A stretch of 64,000 bases of DNA from Scandinavium hiltneri (GTDB taxonomy: Bacteria; Pseudomonadota; Gammaproteobacteria; Enterobacterales; Enterobacteriaceae): contig NZ_JALIGE010000076.1 of the NCBI RefSeq assembly GCF_024764835.1, positions 434,001 to 498,000 on the forward strand. Reading direction: 5' to 3'. The position numbers and the translations under genes were made by a program. Positions 46,264 to 54,375 of the stretch are shown here, in pieces. The notes beneath the pieces are model-generated. The model searched no databases. It saw nothing but the letters and a program-made list of their open reading frames with translations, and had not been told where the DNA came from. Every line of letters begins with the position of its first letter. Within the stretch, counting starts at the first letter, position 1.

Positions 46264-46583
46264 CGGCGCACTTTAACTGCGGTACCGCTGACGCTGACCA
46301 TCAGCATACTGCTGTCTTTGCCGACGGTTTCATAATCGATATCAATGCCGACCACGGCATCGGCGCCCAGCGCGTTGGCCTGCTCGCCAAGCTCCTGAAA
46401 CGCAATTTCACGCGCTTTGCGCAGCTCTTTTTCGTACGCACCGGAGCGCCCGCCGACGATATCGCGGATACCGGCAAAAAAATCACGGAAAATGTTCGCG
46501 CCGAGAATCGCTTCCCCGGTCACCACGCCGCAGTACTCGACAATGATTTGCCCTTCCAGTGTTGGGGTCGTTGAGAATTGCAT
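46260..46583 (-). CDS. ybjQ: YbjQ family (UPF0145) protein
   Basis: A 107-residue soluble protein of the YbjQ/UPF0145 family with a beta-barrel pentamer fold. Typical stretches are IVEYCGVVTGEAILGANIF and ALGADAVVGIDIDYE. Biochemical function is not established. It is first gene of ybjQ-amiD, overlapping by 4 nt. Confidence 0.95.
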   Translation of the reverse strand: MQFSTTPTLEGQIIVEYCGVVTGEAILGANIFRDFFAGIRDIVGGRSGAYEKELRKAREIAFQELGEQANALGADAVVGIDIDYETVGKDSSMLMVSVSGTAVKVRR

Positions 46584-46677
46584 TCGTCCTCCTTCTTCAA
46601 TGCCTTAGCTCAGTTAATCAAACACATTATCGTACCGATACGCTATGCTTGAAAACATCTAAATACCGTAGTCAGTC

Positions 46678-46748
46678 TATACCCTAAATAATTCGAGTTG
46701 CAGGAAGGCGTAGCCAACGCTCATGCAACTTGAAGTATGACAGGAATA
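46678..46748. repeat. Truncated ERIC element
   Basis: A 71-bp copy keeping both ends of ERIC (TATACCCTAAATAATTCGAG at the left, CAACTTGAAGTATGAC at the right) but lacking the central inverted core. It matches the full element between clpS and cspD. It lies between divergent ybjQ and ybjP; its right end is 18 nt before the ybjP start. Confidence 0.85.
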
Positions 46749-46765
46749 TTATAAGGAAATCACTC

Positions 46766-47278
46766 ATGCGCTACTCTGCCGCTGCTCTTCTTGTCCCTTG
46801 CGCCCTTTTGCTGAGCGCCTGTACCACCGTCACACCTGCGTTCAAGGATATCGGTACCCGTTCAGGTCCTTGCGTAGAAGGTGGCCCGGACACCGTTGCA
46901 CAGAAGTTTTACGACTATCACATTCAGCACCATACCACCGATTTAGCCGCACTGCGTCCGTACCTGAGCGACGATCTGGCAAAAGTGCTTAACGATGCGA
47001 ACAACGATCCGAATAAACGCGCTCTGTTGCAGGAAGACTTGTTCTCCAGCCGCACAACACCCGCCGACAGCGCTGATGTGGCCAGCTCATCAACCATCCC
47101 AAATACTGACGCCCACAACATTCCGCTTCACGTTGAACTGAAACAAGGTTCTCAGAGCTGGCAGGATGAAGTGCTGATGATCCGCGAAGGTCAATGCTGG
47201 GCTGTAGACGACGTGCGCTACCTCGGCGGCACCGTTCATGCCCCGGCTGGCACACTGCGCCAGACGCTGACTAAGTAA
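46766..47278 (+). CDS. ybjP: Lipoprotein YbjP
   Basis: A 170-residue lipoprotein with signal peptide and lipobox LLSAC (Cys near residue 19). The mature part has CVEGGPDTVAQKFYDYHI and a DUF3828-like ending GQCWAVDDVRYLGG. Function is unknown. AAGGA precedes the ATG; a TTG start further upstream lies inside the ERIC element and is rejected. Confidence 0.92.
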   Translation: MRYSAAALLVPCALLLSACTTVTPAFKDIGTRSGPCVEGGPDTVAQKFYDYHIQHHTTDLAALRPYLSDDLAKVLNDANNDPNKRALLQEDLFSSRTTPADSADVASSSTIPNTDAHNIPLHVELKQGSQSWQDEVLMIREGQCWAVDDVRYLGGTVHAPAGTLRQTLTK

Positions 47279-47305
47279 AATCTCCCCTTAATCACTCAGG
47301 TTAAA

Positions 47306-47340
47306 TGTCTGGCATTCTGTGATGGATGCCGACATTTATT
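47306..47340 (+). terminator. Probable ybjP terminator
   Basis: TGTC-GGCAT pairs with ATGCCGACA (one bulged T, 10-nt loop), followed by TTTATTTCC. Confidence 0.6.
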
Positions 47341-47419
47341 TCCTTGCCCCTGCGCTCTCGCTATTTTGTGCTAACTTTAAGTGTAAACGTGGTTTATATT
47401 TAAGTTTTAACGCACAAAT

Positions 47420-47437
47420 ATTGCATAACTATTCTGT
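47420..47437 (+). promoter_or_regulatory. ArgR-box-like site upstream of artP
   Basis: ATTGCATAACTATTCTGT matches the 18-bp ARG box (TGAAT-4-ATTCA) with one change in each half. It lies 49 nt before the artP start. In E. coli artPIQM is repressed by ArgR with arginine. Confidence 0.65.
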
Positions 47438-47486
47438 GAACGTTACTATCTGCGGCCTCAATAGCTATCGGTGTCAGATTTCCCGG

Positions 47487-48215
47487 ATGAGTATAAAACT
47501 AGAAGGCATTAACTGCTTTTACGGCGCACATCAGGCGCTGTTCGACATAGCCCTGGATTGCCCGCAGGGTGAAACGCTGGTGCTGCTTGGCCCTAGCGGC
47601 GCGGGAAAAAGTTCGCTGTTGCGCGTGCTTAACCTGCTGGAGATGCCGCGCTCCGGCCAACTCTCCATTGCGGGAAATCAATTCAATTTCAGCAAAGCCC
47701 CTTCCGATAAAGCGATACGCGACCTGCGTCAGAACGTCGGGATGGTCTTCCAGCAGTACAATCTGTGGCCGCACTTAACCGTGCAGCAAAACCTGATTGA
47801 AGCTCCCTGCCGCGTGCTCGGTTTATCGAAAGAGCAGGCGCTGGCGCGTGCCGAAAAATTACTGGAACGTCTACGCCTGAAACCTTACAGCGACCGCTAT
47901 CCTTTACACCTTTCCGGTGGCCAGCAGCAGCGCGTGGCCATTGCCCGTGCGCTGATGATGGAACCACAGGTGCTGCTGTTTGATGAGCCAACCGCCGCAC
48001 TGGATCCGGAAATCACCGCCCAGATTGTGAGCATCATTCGTGAGCTGGCTCAGACCCAAATTACGCAAGTGATCGTCACCCATGAAGTCGAAGTGGCGCG
48101 TAAAACGGCCAGTCGTGTGGTGTATATGGAAAACGGTCACATTGTAGAACAAGGGGATGCGAGCTGCTTTGCCGAGCCGCAGACCGAAGCGTTTAAAAAC
48201 TATCTTTCACACTGA
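47487..48215 (+). CDS. artP: Arginine ABC transporter ATPase ArtP
   Basis: A 242-residue ATPase of the arginine importer. Walker A GPSGAGKSSLLR, Q-loop VFQQYNLWPHLTV, signature LSGGQQQRVAIARAL and Walker B VLLFDEPTAALD are intact. The start MSIKLEGINCFYGAHQALF matches E. coli; a frame open 168 nt further upstream is not conserved. It is first gene of artPIQM. Confidence 0.97.
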   Translation: MSIKLEGINCFYGAHQALFDIALDCPQGETLVLLGPSGAGKSSLLRVLNLLEMPRSGQLSIAGNQFNFSKAPSDKAIRDLRQNVGMVFQQYNLWPHLTVQQNLIEAPCRVLGLSKEQALARAEKLLERLRLKPYSDRYPLHLSGGQQQRVAIARALMMEPQVLLFDEPTAALDPEITAQIVSIIRELAQTQITQVIVTHEVEVARKTASRVVYMENGHIVEQGDASCFAEPQTEAFKNYLSH

Positions 48216-48235
48216 TGTTTTCGGGAACAATGACA

Positions 48236-48967
48236 ATGAAAAAAATCGTGATTGCCGCGCTGCTCGCCAGCGTCAGCCTTTCCGCTGGCGCAGCCCAGAC
48301 TATTCGTTTTGCGATGGAAGCGTCTTATCCTCCGTTTGAATCCATGGATGCCAACAACAAGATTGTCGGCTTCGACGTGGATCTGGCTAACGCGCTGTGC
48401 AAACAGATCGACGCCACCTGTACTTTCACCAACCAGGCGTTCGACAGCCTGATCCCAAGCCTGAAATTCCGTCGTTTTGACGCGGTGATTTCCGGTATGG
48501 ACATCACTCCAGAGCGTGAAAAGCAGGTCCTGTTCACCCAGCCGTACTACGAAAACTCTGCGCTGTTCGTCGGCCAGAAAGGCAAAGTGGCTGATATCGC
48601 CGCGCTGAAAGGTAAAAAAGTGGGCATGCAGAACGGCTCCACTCACCAGAAATTCATTACCGATAAGCATCCGGAAATCACCACCGTGCCTTACGACAGT
48701 TACATGAATGCGAAGCTGGATCTGCAGAACGGCCGCATTGACGCGGTGTTCGGCGATACTGCCGTGGTGACCGAATGGCTGAAAGCCGATCCTAAACTGG
48801 CGGCGATTGGCGATAAAGTGACAGATAAAGACTACTTTGGTACTGGCCTCGGCATCGCCGTGCGTCAGGGTAACAGCGATCTGCAGCAGAAGCTGAACGA
48901 CGCGCTGACCAAAGTGAAGCAGGATGGGACATATAAGACCATCTATAGCAAATGGTTCCAGAAGTAA
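48236..48967 (+). CDS. artI: Arginine-family periplasmic binding protein ArtI
   Basis: A 243-residue periplasmic solute-binding protein. The signal peptide MKKIVIAALLASVSLSAGAA is cleaved before QTIRF. SBP family 3 signatures include GFDVDLANALCK, FDAVISGMDITPEREK, GDTAVVTEW and DYFGTGLGIAVR. An ATG two codons earlier is also possible. In E. coli ArtI's ligand is less certain than ArtJ's. It is the paralogue of ArtJ encoded beyond artM. Confidence 0.96.
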   Translation: MKKIVIAALLASVSLSAGAAQTIRFAMEASYPPFESMDANNKIVGFDVDLANALCKQIDATCTFTNQAFDSLIPSLKFRRFDAVISGMDITPEREKQVLFTQPYYENSALFVGQKGKVADIAALKGKKVGMQNGSTHQKFITDKHPEITTVPYDSYMNAKLDLQNGRIDAVFGDTAVVTEWLKADPKLAAIGDKVTDKDYFGTGLGIAVRQGNSDLQQKLNDALTKVKQDGTYKTIYSKWFQK

Positions 48968-48973
48968 TTCTTG

Positions 48974-49690
48974 ATGAACGAAATGTTTCCATTAGCAAGT
49001 GCCGCCGGGATGACCGTCGGCCTTGCCGTTTGTGCTCTGGCGATTGGCCTGGTGCTGGCGATGATCTTTGCGGTGTGGGAGTCAGCTAAATGGCGTCCCG
49101 TCGCGTGGGTCGGCACTGGTCTGGTCACCATTCTGCGTGGATTACCGGAAATTCTGGTGGTCCTGTTCATCTATTTCGGCTCTTCACAGCTGCTGCTCAT
49201 GCTATCCGACGGCTTTACGCTGAACCTCGGTTTTGCGCAGATCCCGGTGCAGGTGCAGATTGAAAACTTCGACGTCAGCCCGTTCCTCTGCGGCGTGATT
49301 GCGCTGTCCTTGCTCTATTCCGCTTACGCGTCACAGACCCTGCGCGGTGCGCTGAAAGCGGTACCGGTGGGCCAGTGGGAATCCGGCCAGGCGCTTGGGC
49401 TGTCCAAAGCAGCCATTTTCTTCCGTCTGGTGATGCCGCAGATGTGGCGCCACGCGCTGCCAGGGCTCGGTAATCAGTGGCTGGTGCTGCTGAAAGATAC
49501 CGCGCTGGTGTCGCTTATCAGCGTGAACGATTTGATGCTGCAAACCAAAAGCATCGCTACCCGTACTCAGGAACCGTTTACCTGGTACATCGTGGCGGCG
49601 GCGATTTACCTCGTCATCACCCTGCTCAGTCAGTACATCCTCAAACGCATTGACCTGCGCGCGACTCGCTTTGAACGGAGACCAGGCTGA
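48974..49690 (+). CDS. artQ: Arginine ABC transporter permease ArtQ
   Basis: A 238-residue inner-membrane permease with five or six hydrophobic segments. The EAA-type loop is GQWESGQALGLSKAAIFFRLVM and contacts ArtP. It pairs with ArtM. The ATG is 6 nt past the artI stop region; the artM ATG overlaps its stop. Confidence 0.96.
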   Translation: MNEMFPLASAAGMTVGLAVCALAIGLVLAMIFAVWESAKWRPVAWVGTGLVTILRGLPEILVVLFIYFGSSQLLLMLSDGFTLNLGFAQIPVQVQIENFDVSPFLCGVIALSLLYSAYASQTLRGALKAVPVGQWESGQALGLSKAAIFFRLVMPQMWRHALPGLGNQWLVLLKDTALVSLISVNDLMLQTKSIATRTQEPFTWYIVAAAIYLVITLLSQYILKRIDLRATRFERRPG

Positions 49691-50358
49691 TGCTTGAGTA
49701 TTTACCCGAACTGCTGAAAGGGCTACATACCAGCCTGACGCTGACCGTGGCCTCAATTGTGCTGGCGCTGATCCTGTCGCTAATTTTCACCATCATTCTG
49801 ACGCTAAAAACGCCAGTGCTGGTGTGGATTGTCCGCGCCTACATCACGCTGTTTACCGGCACGCCGCTGCTGGTGCAAATCTTCCTGATTTACTACGGTC
49901 CGGGCCAGTTCCCTCAGTTGCAGAACTATCCCGCGCTATGGCATCTGCTCTCCGAACCCTGGCTGTGCGCAATGATTGCCCTGTCGCTTAACAGCGCCGC
50001 ATATACCACTCAGCTGTTCTTTGGTGCGATCCGCGCCATTCCGGAAGGCCAGTGGCAGTCCTGTGGCGCGCTGGGGATGAGCAAGAAAGACACGCTGGCC
50101 ATTTTGCTGCCGTATGCATTTAAGCGCGCCCTTTCCTCTTACTCCAACGAAGTGGTGCTGGTGTTCAAGAGCACGTCTCTGGCTTACACCATCACGCTGA
50201 TGGAAGTTATGGGTCACGGGCAGTTGCTGTACGGACGCACTTATGACGTGATGGTATTTGGTGCCGCAGGTCTGGTGTATCTGGTGGTCAACGGTTTACT
50301 GACCTTAATCATGCGTCTCGTTGAACGCAAAGCGCTGGCGTTTGAACGCCGCAATTAA
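49690..50358 (+). CDS. artM: Arginine ABC transporter permease ArtM
   Basis: A 222-residue permease, partner of ArtQ. Family motifs FTGTPLLVQIFLIYYGPGQF and the EAA-type loop GQWQSCGALGMSKKDTLAIL are present. Translation is coupled to artQ by TGATG. A terminator separates it from artJ. Confidence 0.96.
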   Translation: MLEYLPELLKGLHTSLTLTVASIVLALILSLIFTIILTLKTPVLVWIVRAYITLFTGTPLLVQIFLIYYGPGQFPQLQNYPALWHLLSEPWLCAMIALSLNSAAYTTQLFFGAIRAIPEGQWQSCGALGMSKKDTLAILLPYAFKRALSSYSNEVVLVFKSTSLAYTITLMEVMGHGQLLYGRTYDVMVFGAAGLVYLVVNGLLTLIMRLVERKALAFERRN

Positions 50359-50381
50359 TCCTGCATAAAATATCGACAACC

Positions 50382-50417
50382 AAGCGGGCACTCACCAGAG
50401 CGTCCGCTTTTTTTTAT
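50382..50417 (+). terminator. Terminator after artM
   Basis: AAGCGG pairs with CCGCTT around a 16-nt loop, followed by a run of about ten Ts. Confidence 0.8.
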
Positions 50418-50423
50418 TTTACA

Positions 50424-50462
50424 TTGAGTTATTTAATCGATTTTATTGCATATAAATTCACA
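50424..50462 (+). promoter_or_regulatory. Paired ArgR-box-like sites upstream of artJ
   Basis: ATTGCATATAAATTCACA (50445-50462) fits the ARG box with one mismatch in the first half-site. A weaker box (TGAGTTATTTAATC) lies 21 bp upstream, the usual spacing for paired ARG boxes. artJ starts 71 nt later. Confidence 0.7.
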
Positions 50463-50532
50463 AAATGGCAAGGTAACTCCCATACCACAGAGACGGCACA
50501 ACATCATAAGATTGACCGAAGGGAGCTTTACC

Positions 50533-51264
50533 ATGAAGAAACTTATTCTGGCAGCGCTGCTTGCCACATTCGCCACAGGCGCGGCTGCAGCAGAGAAAAT
50601 CAGCTTTGGCGTGTCCGCCACCTATCCTCCGTTTGAATCCCTTGATGCCAATAACCAGATTGCCGGTTTTGATATCGATCTGGCCAAAGCGTTATGCAAA
50701 CAAATGCAGGCGGAGTGCACCTTCACCAACCACGCCTTTGACAGCCTGATCCCGTCGCTGAAATTCAAAAAGTATGACGCGGTGATTTCCGGGATGGACA
50801 TCACCCCGGAACGCAGCAAACAGGTGGCGTTCACCGACCCGTACTACGCCAACTCGGCGCTGGTGATTGCGAAAAAGGGCGAGTTCACCTCTTTTGAGCA
50901 GCTGAAAGGCAAACGTATCGGCATGGAAAACGGCACCACGCACCAAAAATACCTTCAGGATAAGCACCCGGAAGTAAAAACCGTGGCCTATGACAGCTAC
51001 CAGAATGCGATCATCGACCTGAAAAATGGCCGTATCGACGGCGTGTTTGGCGATACGGCGGTGGTCAATGAATGGCTGAAAACCAACCCGCAGCTGGGTG
51101 TCGCGACGCCAAAAGTGACCGATGCACAGTATTTCGGCACCGGCCTCGGCATTGCCGTACGTCCGGATAACAAAGTACTGCTGGAAAAACTGAACAGTGC
51201 GCTCAAAGCAATTAAAGCTGACGGCACTTACCAGAAAATCAGCGAGCAGTGGTTCCCGCAGTAA
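50533..51264 (+). CDS. artJ: Arginine-binding protein ArtJ
   Basis: A 243-residue periplasmic binding protein, high-affinity arginine receptor of ArtPQM. The signal peptide MKKLILAALLATFATGAAAA is cleaved before EKISF. It shares the SBP family 3 plan with ArtI (GFDIDLAKALCK, GMDITPERSK, GDTAVVNEWL). It has its own promoter with ArgR-box-like sites and a GGGAG ribosome site. A REP array follows its stop. Confidence 0.97.
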   Translation: MKKLILAALLATFATGAAAAEKISFGVSATYPPFESLDANNQIAGFDIDLAKALCKQMQAECTFTNHAFDSLIPSLKFKKYDAVISGMDITPERSKQVAFTDPYYANSALVIAKKGEFTSFEQLKGKRIGMENGTTHQKYLQDKHPEVKTVAYDSYQNAIIDLKNGRIDGVFGDTAVVNEWLKTNPQLGVATPKVTDAQYFGTGLGIAVRPDNKVLLEKLNSALKAIKADGTYQKISEQWFPQ

Positions 51265-51270
51265 TATTTC

Positions 51271-51440
51271 CCCCGGTGGCGCTTCGCTTACCGGGGCTAC
51301 TCCATGTTTGTAAGCCGGGTAAGGCACAGCCGCCACCGGGGCGACTCCACATGTGTAGGCCGGGTAAGGCACAGCCGCCACCGGGGCGACTCCACGTGTG
51401 TAGGCCGGGTAAAGCCCAGCCGCCACCCGGCGATGCTACA
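51271..51440. repeat. Tandem REP array (three 45-bp units plus flanking half-unit)
   Basis: The unit GCCGGGTAAGGCACAGCCGC..CACCGGGGCGACTCCA is repeated about every 45 bp, three times in the same orientation, after an inverted unit GGTGGCGCTTCGCTTACCGG. It sits in the convergent gap between artJ and the histidine kinase gene, touching the kinase stop. It likely protects or ends both transcripts. The second and third copies differ at only a few bases, suggesting recent duplication. Confidence 0.9.
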
Positions 51441-52908
51441 AAGGCACGAAGAAGCGAAAACGCGCCCCACTCACTGAATCCATCAGGCTGATCCCACCGC
51501 CGTGCAGTTCCAGCATCCGTTTCACGATAAGCAACCCCAGCCCGCCGCGATTTTCCCGCGACGCCCGCGAATTTAACGCCGATGGACGCTGGAACAGATT
51601 GTCACGCAACGTCTCTTCCACACCTGGCCCGCTGTCCGCCACTTCCACCTGTAGCTGGGCGTTTTCCTGCCAGATACGCAGCTGAATAGTGCCGCCAACC
51701 GGAGTGTGGCGCACCGCGTTGTCCAGCAGATTGGTAACTACCCGTTCAATCATCGACACGTCGGCATTCACCAGCGGCAGTGAACGCGGCATTTCCACCT
51801 GCAGTTTTAACTGCCGCGTTTCGATGGCCAGGTCAAACTTCTGGGCGACATCCTGAATCAGTTCGCCGATGGCAAACCGTTCCAGCTGCGGCTTGATACC
51901 GCCGTGCTCAAGTTTCGCTAGCTCAAACAGCTGCTGCGACAGATGCCGCACTTTGTGCCCCTGACGCAGCGCAATCGCCAAATACTGGCGGTTGTCTTCC
52001 GGCGACAGCGTATCGGCTTTCATCGACAACGTTTCCAGGTAGCCTAGCAGTGAGGTCAGCGGCGTACGCAAATCATGGGAGATGTTGGCGATAAATTCGC
52101 GGCGCTGGCGATCGCTGTCGGAAAGCTGATCCCACTGGCTGGCAATTTTACGCGCCAGCTCGATAAAGGTGTTATGCAAAATAGCCACTTCGTTGGCCGG
52201 TTCAGTTTCCGGCGTTTGCTGCGCCAGCTGTTTGATAGCGCTAATGCTGTCCTGATCCAGACCACGCACGTCCGCCGTCAGCTGTTTCACCGGGCGCGTC
52301 ACCCAGAACCAGACCATCAGGCCCGCCAGCAAACCAAACAGCGCCACCAAAAGCAGCGACCACAGCACCGTGCTCCACAGCGCTTTCTGCCAGGCGCTGT
52401 CGGAAAGCGCGTTGAGATCTTCGCCCTGCAAAATAATGTACAGATAACAGTGCAGCTCGCCGTTGAATCTTACCGGCGCGACGCTGAACACTTTTTCTTT
52501 ATCCAGGCTGCGCGGATCGTCACCAAAAATGGGCCACGCCGCGCCGCCAAGGAAAGTCTGTAACGGCGCGATATCGATTTTCTGCCGCTTCACATGACCT
52601 GCTGGCGCAGCGTCGGCCAGCAATTCCCCTTCGGGTGAGACCAGATACAGCTCCACACTCGGGTTAAGCGTCATCAGCCGGGTAAACAACGTTTGCAACG
52701 TCTGGCGATTCACATCACCCTGTTTATCCAGCAGCGGTTCGCTGTTAACGATCTGCTGCGCCAGCCCGGCGGACAAACGTTGCACCATCGCGCTACCGTA
52801 CTGGCTGGTGCTGTACAGCTGCACGCTGCACGCCGCCACCGCGCAGAGCAACAGGATAGCGGTAAATACCAGCGTCAACCGCTGGCTGAGGCTGAGGCGG
52901 CGGATCAT
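51436..52908 (-). CDS. Sensor histidine kinase of the molybdo-oxidase module
   Basis: A 490-residue membrane sensor kinase. One helix is near the N-terminus (RLTLVFTAILLLCAVAACSV), then a ~140-residue periplasmic domain, a second helix (LLLVALFGLLAGLMVWFWV), a HAMP region, HisKA with IANISHDLRTPLTSLLGYLE, and the ATPase domain with N-box NLLDNAVRH and GGLGLLIVKRM. The ligand is unknown. It overlaps the response regulator gene by 4 nt. The pair is divergent from the cytochrome b/molybdoenzyme/MXKDX genes, which are its likely targets. It is not in E. coli K-12 at this place. Confidence 0.93.
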   Translation of the reverse strand: MIRRLSLSQRLTLVFTAILLLCAVAACSVQLYSTSQYGSAMVQRLSAGLAQQIVNSEPLLDKQGDVNRQTLQTLFTRLMTLNPSVELYLVSPEGELLADAAPAGHVKRQKIDIAPLQTFLGGAAWPIFGDDPRSLDKEKVFSVAPVRFNGELHCYLYIILQGEDLNALSDSAWQKALWSTVLWSLLLVALFGLLAGLMVWFWVTRPVKQLTADVRGLDQDSISAIKQLAQQTPETEPANEVAILHNTFIELARKIASQWDQLSDSDRQRREFIANISHDLRTPLTSLLGYLETLSMKADTLSPEDNRQYLAIALRQGHKVRHLSQQLFELAKLEHGGIKPQLERFAIGELIQDVAQKFDLAIETRQLKLQVEMPRSLPLVNADVSMIERVVTNLLDNAVRHTPVGGTIQLRIWQENAQLQVEVADSGPGVEETLRDNLFQRPSALNSRASRENRGGLGLLIVKRMLELHGGGISLMDSVSGARFRFFVPL

Positions 52909-53627
52909 GTCGTGTGCTCCGTTTTCGCACTGGCGAACTTATAACCTTTCCCCCACACCGTCAGGATAATTTCCGGCTCGGCGGGGTCGCGTTCGATTTT
53001 GATGCGCAGGCGGTTGATATGGGTGTTGACGGTATGCTCATACCCTTCGTGCTGGTAGCCCCAGACGCGGTCCAGCAGCGACAGACGCGAAAACACTTCG
53101 CCGGGATGGCGGGCAAACCAGTACAGCAGGTCAAATTCACGCGGCGTCAGTTCGATAATGTCACCGCGCAGGCGCACTTCGCGGCTCAGCGGATCAATGC
53201 TCAGCTGGTGGCAGGTAATCAGCCCTCCTTCCATACGAATGTTTTGCCCCATTGCTTCCTGGCGGCGAAACAGCGCTTTCACGCGCGCAATCAGCTCAAG
53301 CACCGAAAACGGTTTGGGCAGATAGTCATCGGCTCCCATTTCAAGGCCCAGCACGCGGTGCGTTTCACTGGTTCTTGCGCTGATAATGATAACCGGCAGG
53401 TAGCGCGTCATCTGACGAATACGGCGGCAAATCTCCAGGCCGTCGACGCCAGGCAACATTAAATCGAGGATAACCGCATCCCAGACCTGTTTTTCCAGCT
53501 GAACCAGTGCCTGATGTCCATCCGCTTCGTGGACAATCTGGTAACCCTCATCCTGCAGGTTTAGCCGCAGCAAGGTCGCGATATCCTGATCGTCTTCCAC
53601 CAGCAGTATTTTCTTTGGGTTATTCAT
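52905..53627 (-). CDS. OmpR/PhoB-family response regulator
   Basis: A 240-residue regulator. The receiver domain has acidic residues in LLVEDDQDIA, the phospho-acceptor Asp in VILDLMLPGVDG (near residue 55), Thr/Ser and Lys in IIISART and YLPKPFS. The DNA-binding winged helix (residues ~135-230) has ELTPREFDLLYWFARHPGEV and HEGYEHTVNTHINRLRIKIE. It should activate or repress the divergent cytochrome b operon. No other target is evident nearby. Confidence 0.94.
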   Translation of the reverse strand: MNNPKKILLVEDDQDIATLLRLNLQDEGYQIVHEADGHQALVQLEKQVWDAVILDLMLPGVDGLEICRRIRQMTRYLPVIIISARTSETHRVLGLEMGADDYLPKPFSVLELIARVKALFRRQEAMGQNIRMEGGLITCHQLSIDPLSREVRLRGDIIELTPREFDLLYWFARHPGEVFSRLSLLDRVWGYQHEGYEHTVNTHINRLRIKIERDPAEPEIILTVWGKGYKFASAKTEHTT

Positions 53628-53680
53628 CGCGTTTCACCAACAGTCTTTTATCCAAGCTTAACGCAGGCGGGCGCCGCAAG

Positions 53681-53730
53681 TTATCACATTTTATTTAAAC
53701 TTCCGTGAGGATGTGGTGATAAGAAATCAC
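53681..53730. promoter_or_regulatory. Inverted repeats between the two-component genes and cytochrome b gene
   Basis: TTATCAC (53681) and GTGATAA (53716) form one inverted pair; GTGAT-5 nt-ATCAC (53716-53730) forms another. They lie in the 139-bp divergent gap and are candidates for response-regulator binding. OmpR-type regulators often use direct repeats, so the assignment is tentative. Confidence 0.35.
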
Positions 53731-53766
53731 GCATGCTGGTGACATGTCATTCACGGAGAGCCGACC

Positions 53767-54366
53767 ATGTCCCGGATGCGTTCCAAAACGATTCACCCGC
53801 TCTGGCTGCGCTGCTGTCATTGGGTTAACGCCATCGCCATCGCGGGCATGATGTTCAGCGGCTGGCGCATTTATAACGCCTCTCCTCTGTTCGGTTTTTC
53901 CTTCCCGGCGGACATTACGCTCGGCGGCTGGCTCGGCGGCGCTTTGCAGTGGCATTTCGCCATGATGTGGGTGCTGGTGATTAACGCCACGGTCTATGTA
54001 TCGCTCGGCATTATCAGCGGTCATTTCAAACGCAAATTCTTCCCACTGTCGCTGCGTGAATTACTCAATGACCTGAAACACGCGCTGCGCGGCACGCTCC
54101 AGCACGCCGACCTCAGCCATTACAACATGGTGCAAAAGCTGGCCTACGGTGGCGTAATTCTGCTGGGCGTCGGGCTGGTGTTGTCTGGTCTGGTGTTGTG
54201 GAAATCCGTTCAGTTTTCGCTCCTGCGCGAGCTGCTGGGCGGCTACGAAGCAGCGCGTTATATCCACTTTTTCTGTATGAGTGCCATGGCGTTGTTCGTG
54301 GTTATCCATTTGCTGATGGTGCTGCTGGTGCCGCGTACGCTGCTCGCCATGCTGCGGGGCCGTTAA
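53767..54366 (+). CDS. Cytochrome b561-type membrane subunit
   Basis: A 199-residue inner-membrane diheme b-type cytochrome candidate with four main hydrophobic segments. Likely heme His residues lie in HPLWLRCCHWVNA, LQWHFAMMWVL and YIHFFCMSAMALFVVIHLLMV. It would carry electrons from the quinone pool to the adjacent molybdoenzyme, as MsrQ does for MsrP, although MsrQ belongs to another fold group. GGAGAGCC precedes the ATG. The oxidoreductase gene follows after 9 nt. Confidence 0.9.
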   Translation: MSRMRSKTIHPLWLRCCHWVNAIAIAGMMFSGWRIYNASPLFGFSFPADITLGGWLGGALQWHFAMMWVLVINATVYVSLGIISGHFKRKFFPLSLRELLNDLKHALRGTLQHADLSHYNMVQKLAYGGVILLGVGLVLSGLVLWKSVQFSLLRELLGGYEAARYIHFFCMSAMALFVVIHLLMVLLVPRTLLAMLRGR

Positions 54367-54375
54367 GGAGAACAG

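Noticed and set aside
46730..46765. TTG start for ybjP inside the ERIC element
   Set aside because: It would put a charged extension before the lipoprotein signal; the ATG with AAGGA is the better start.
50692..51426. Long minus-strand frame over artJ and the REP array, with repeated YPAYT-GVAPVAA peptides
   Set aside because: The repeated peptide is just the translation of the REP units, and the rest is antisense to artJ.
51271..51440. Regularly spaced repeats that might suggest a CRISPR array
   Set aside because: The 45-bp period has no unique spacers, the units are REP sequence, and no cas gene is present.
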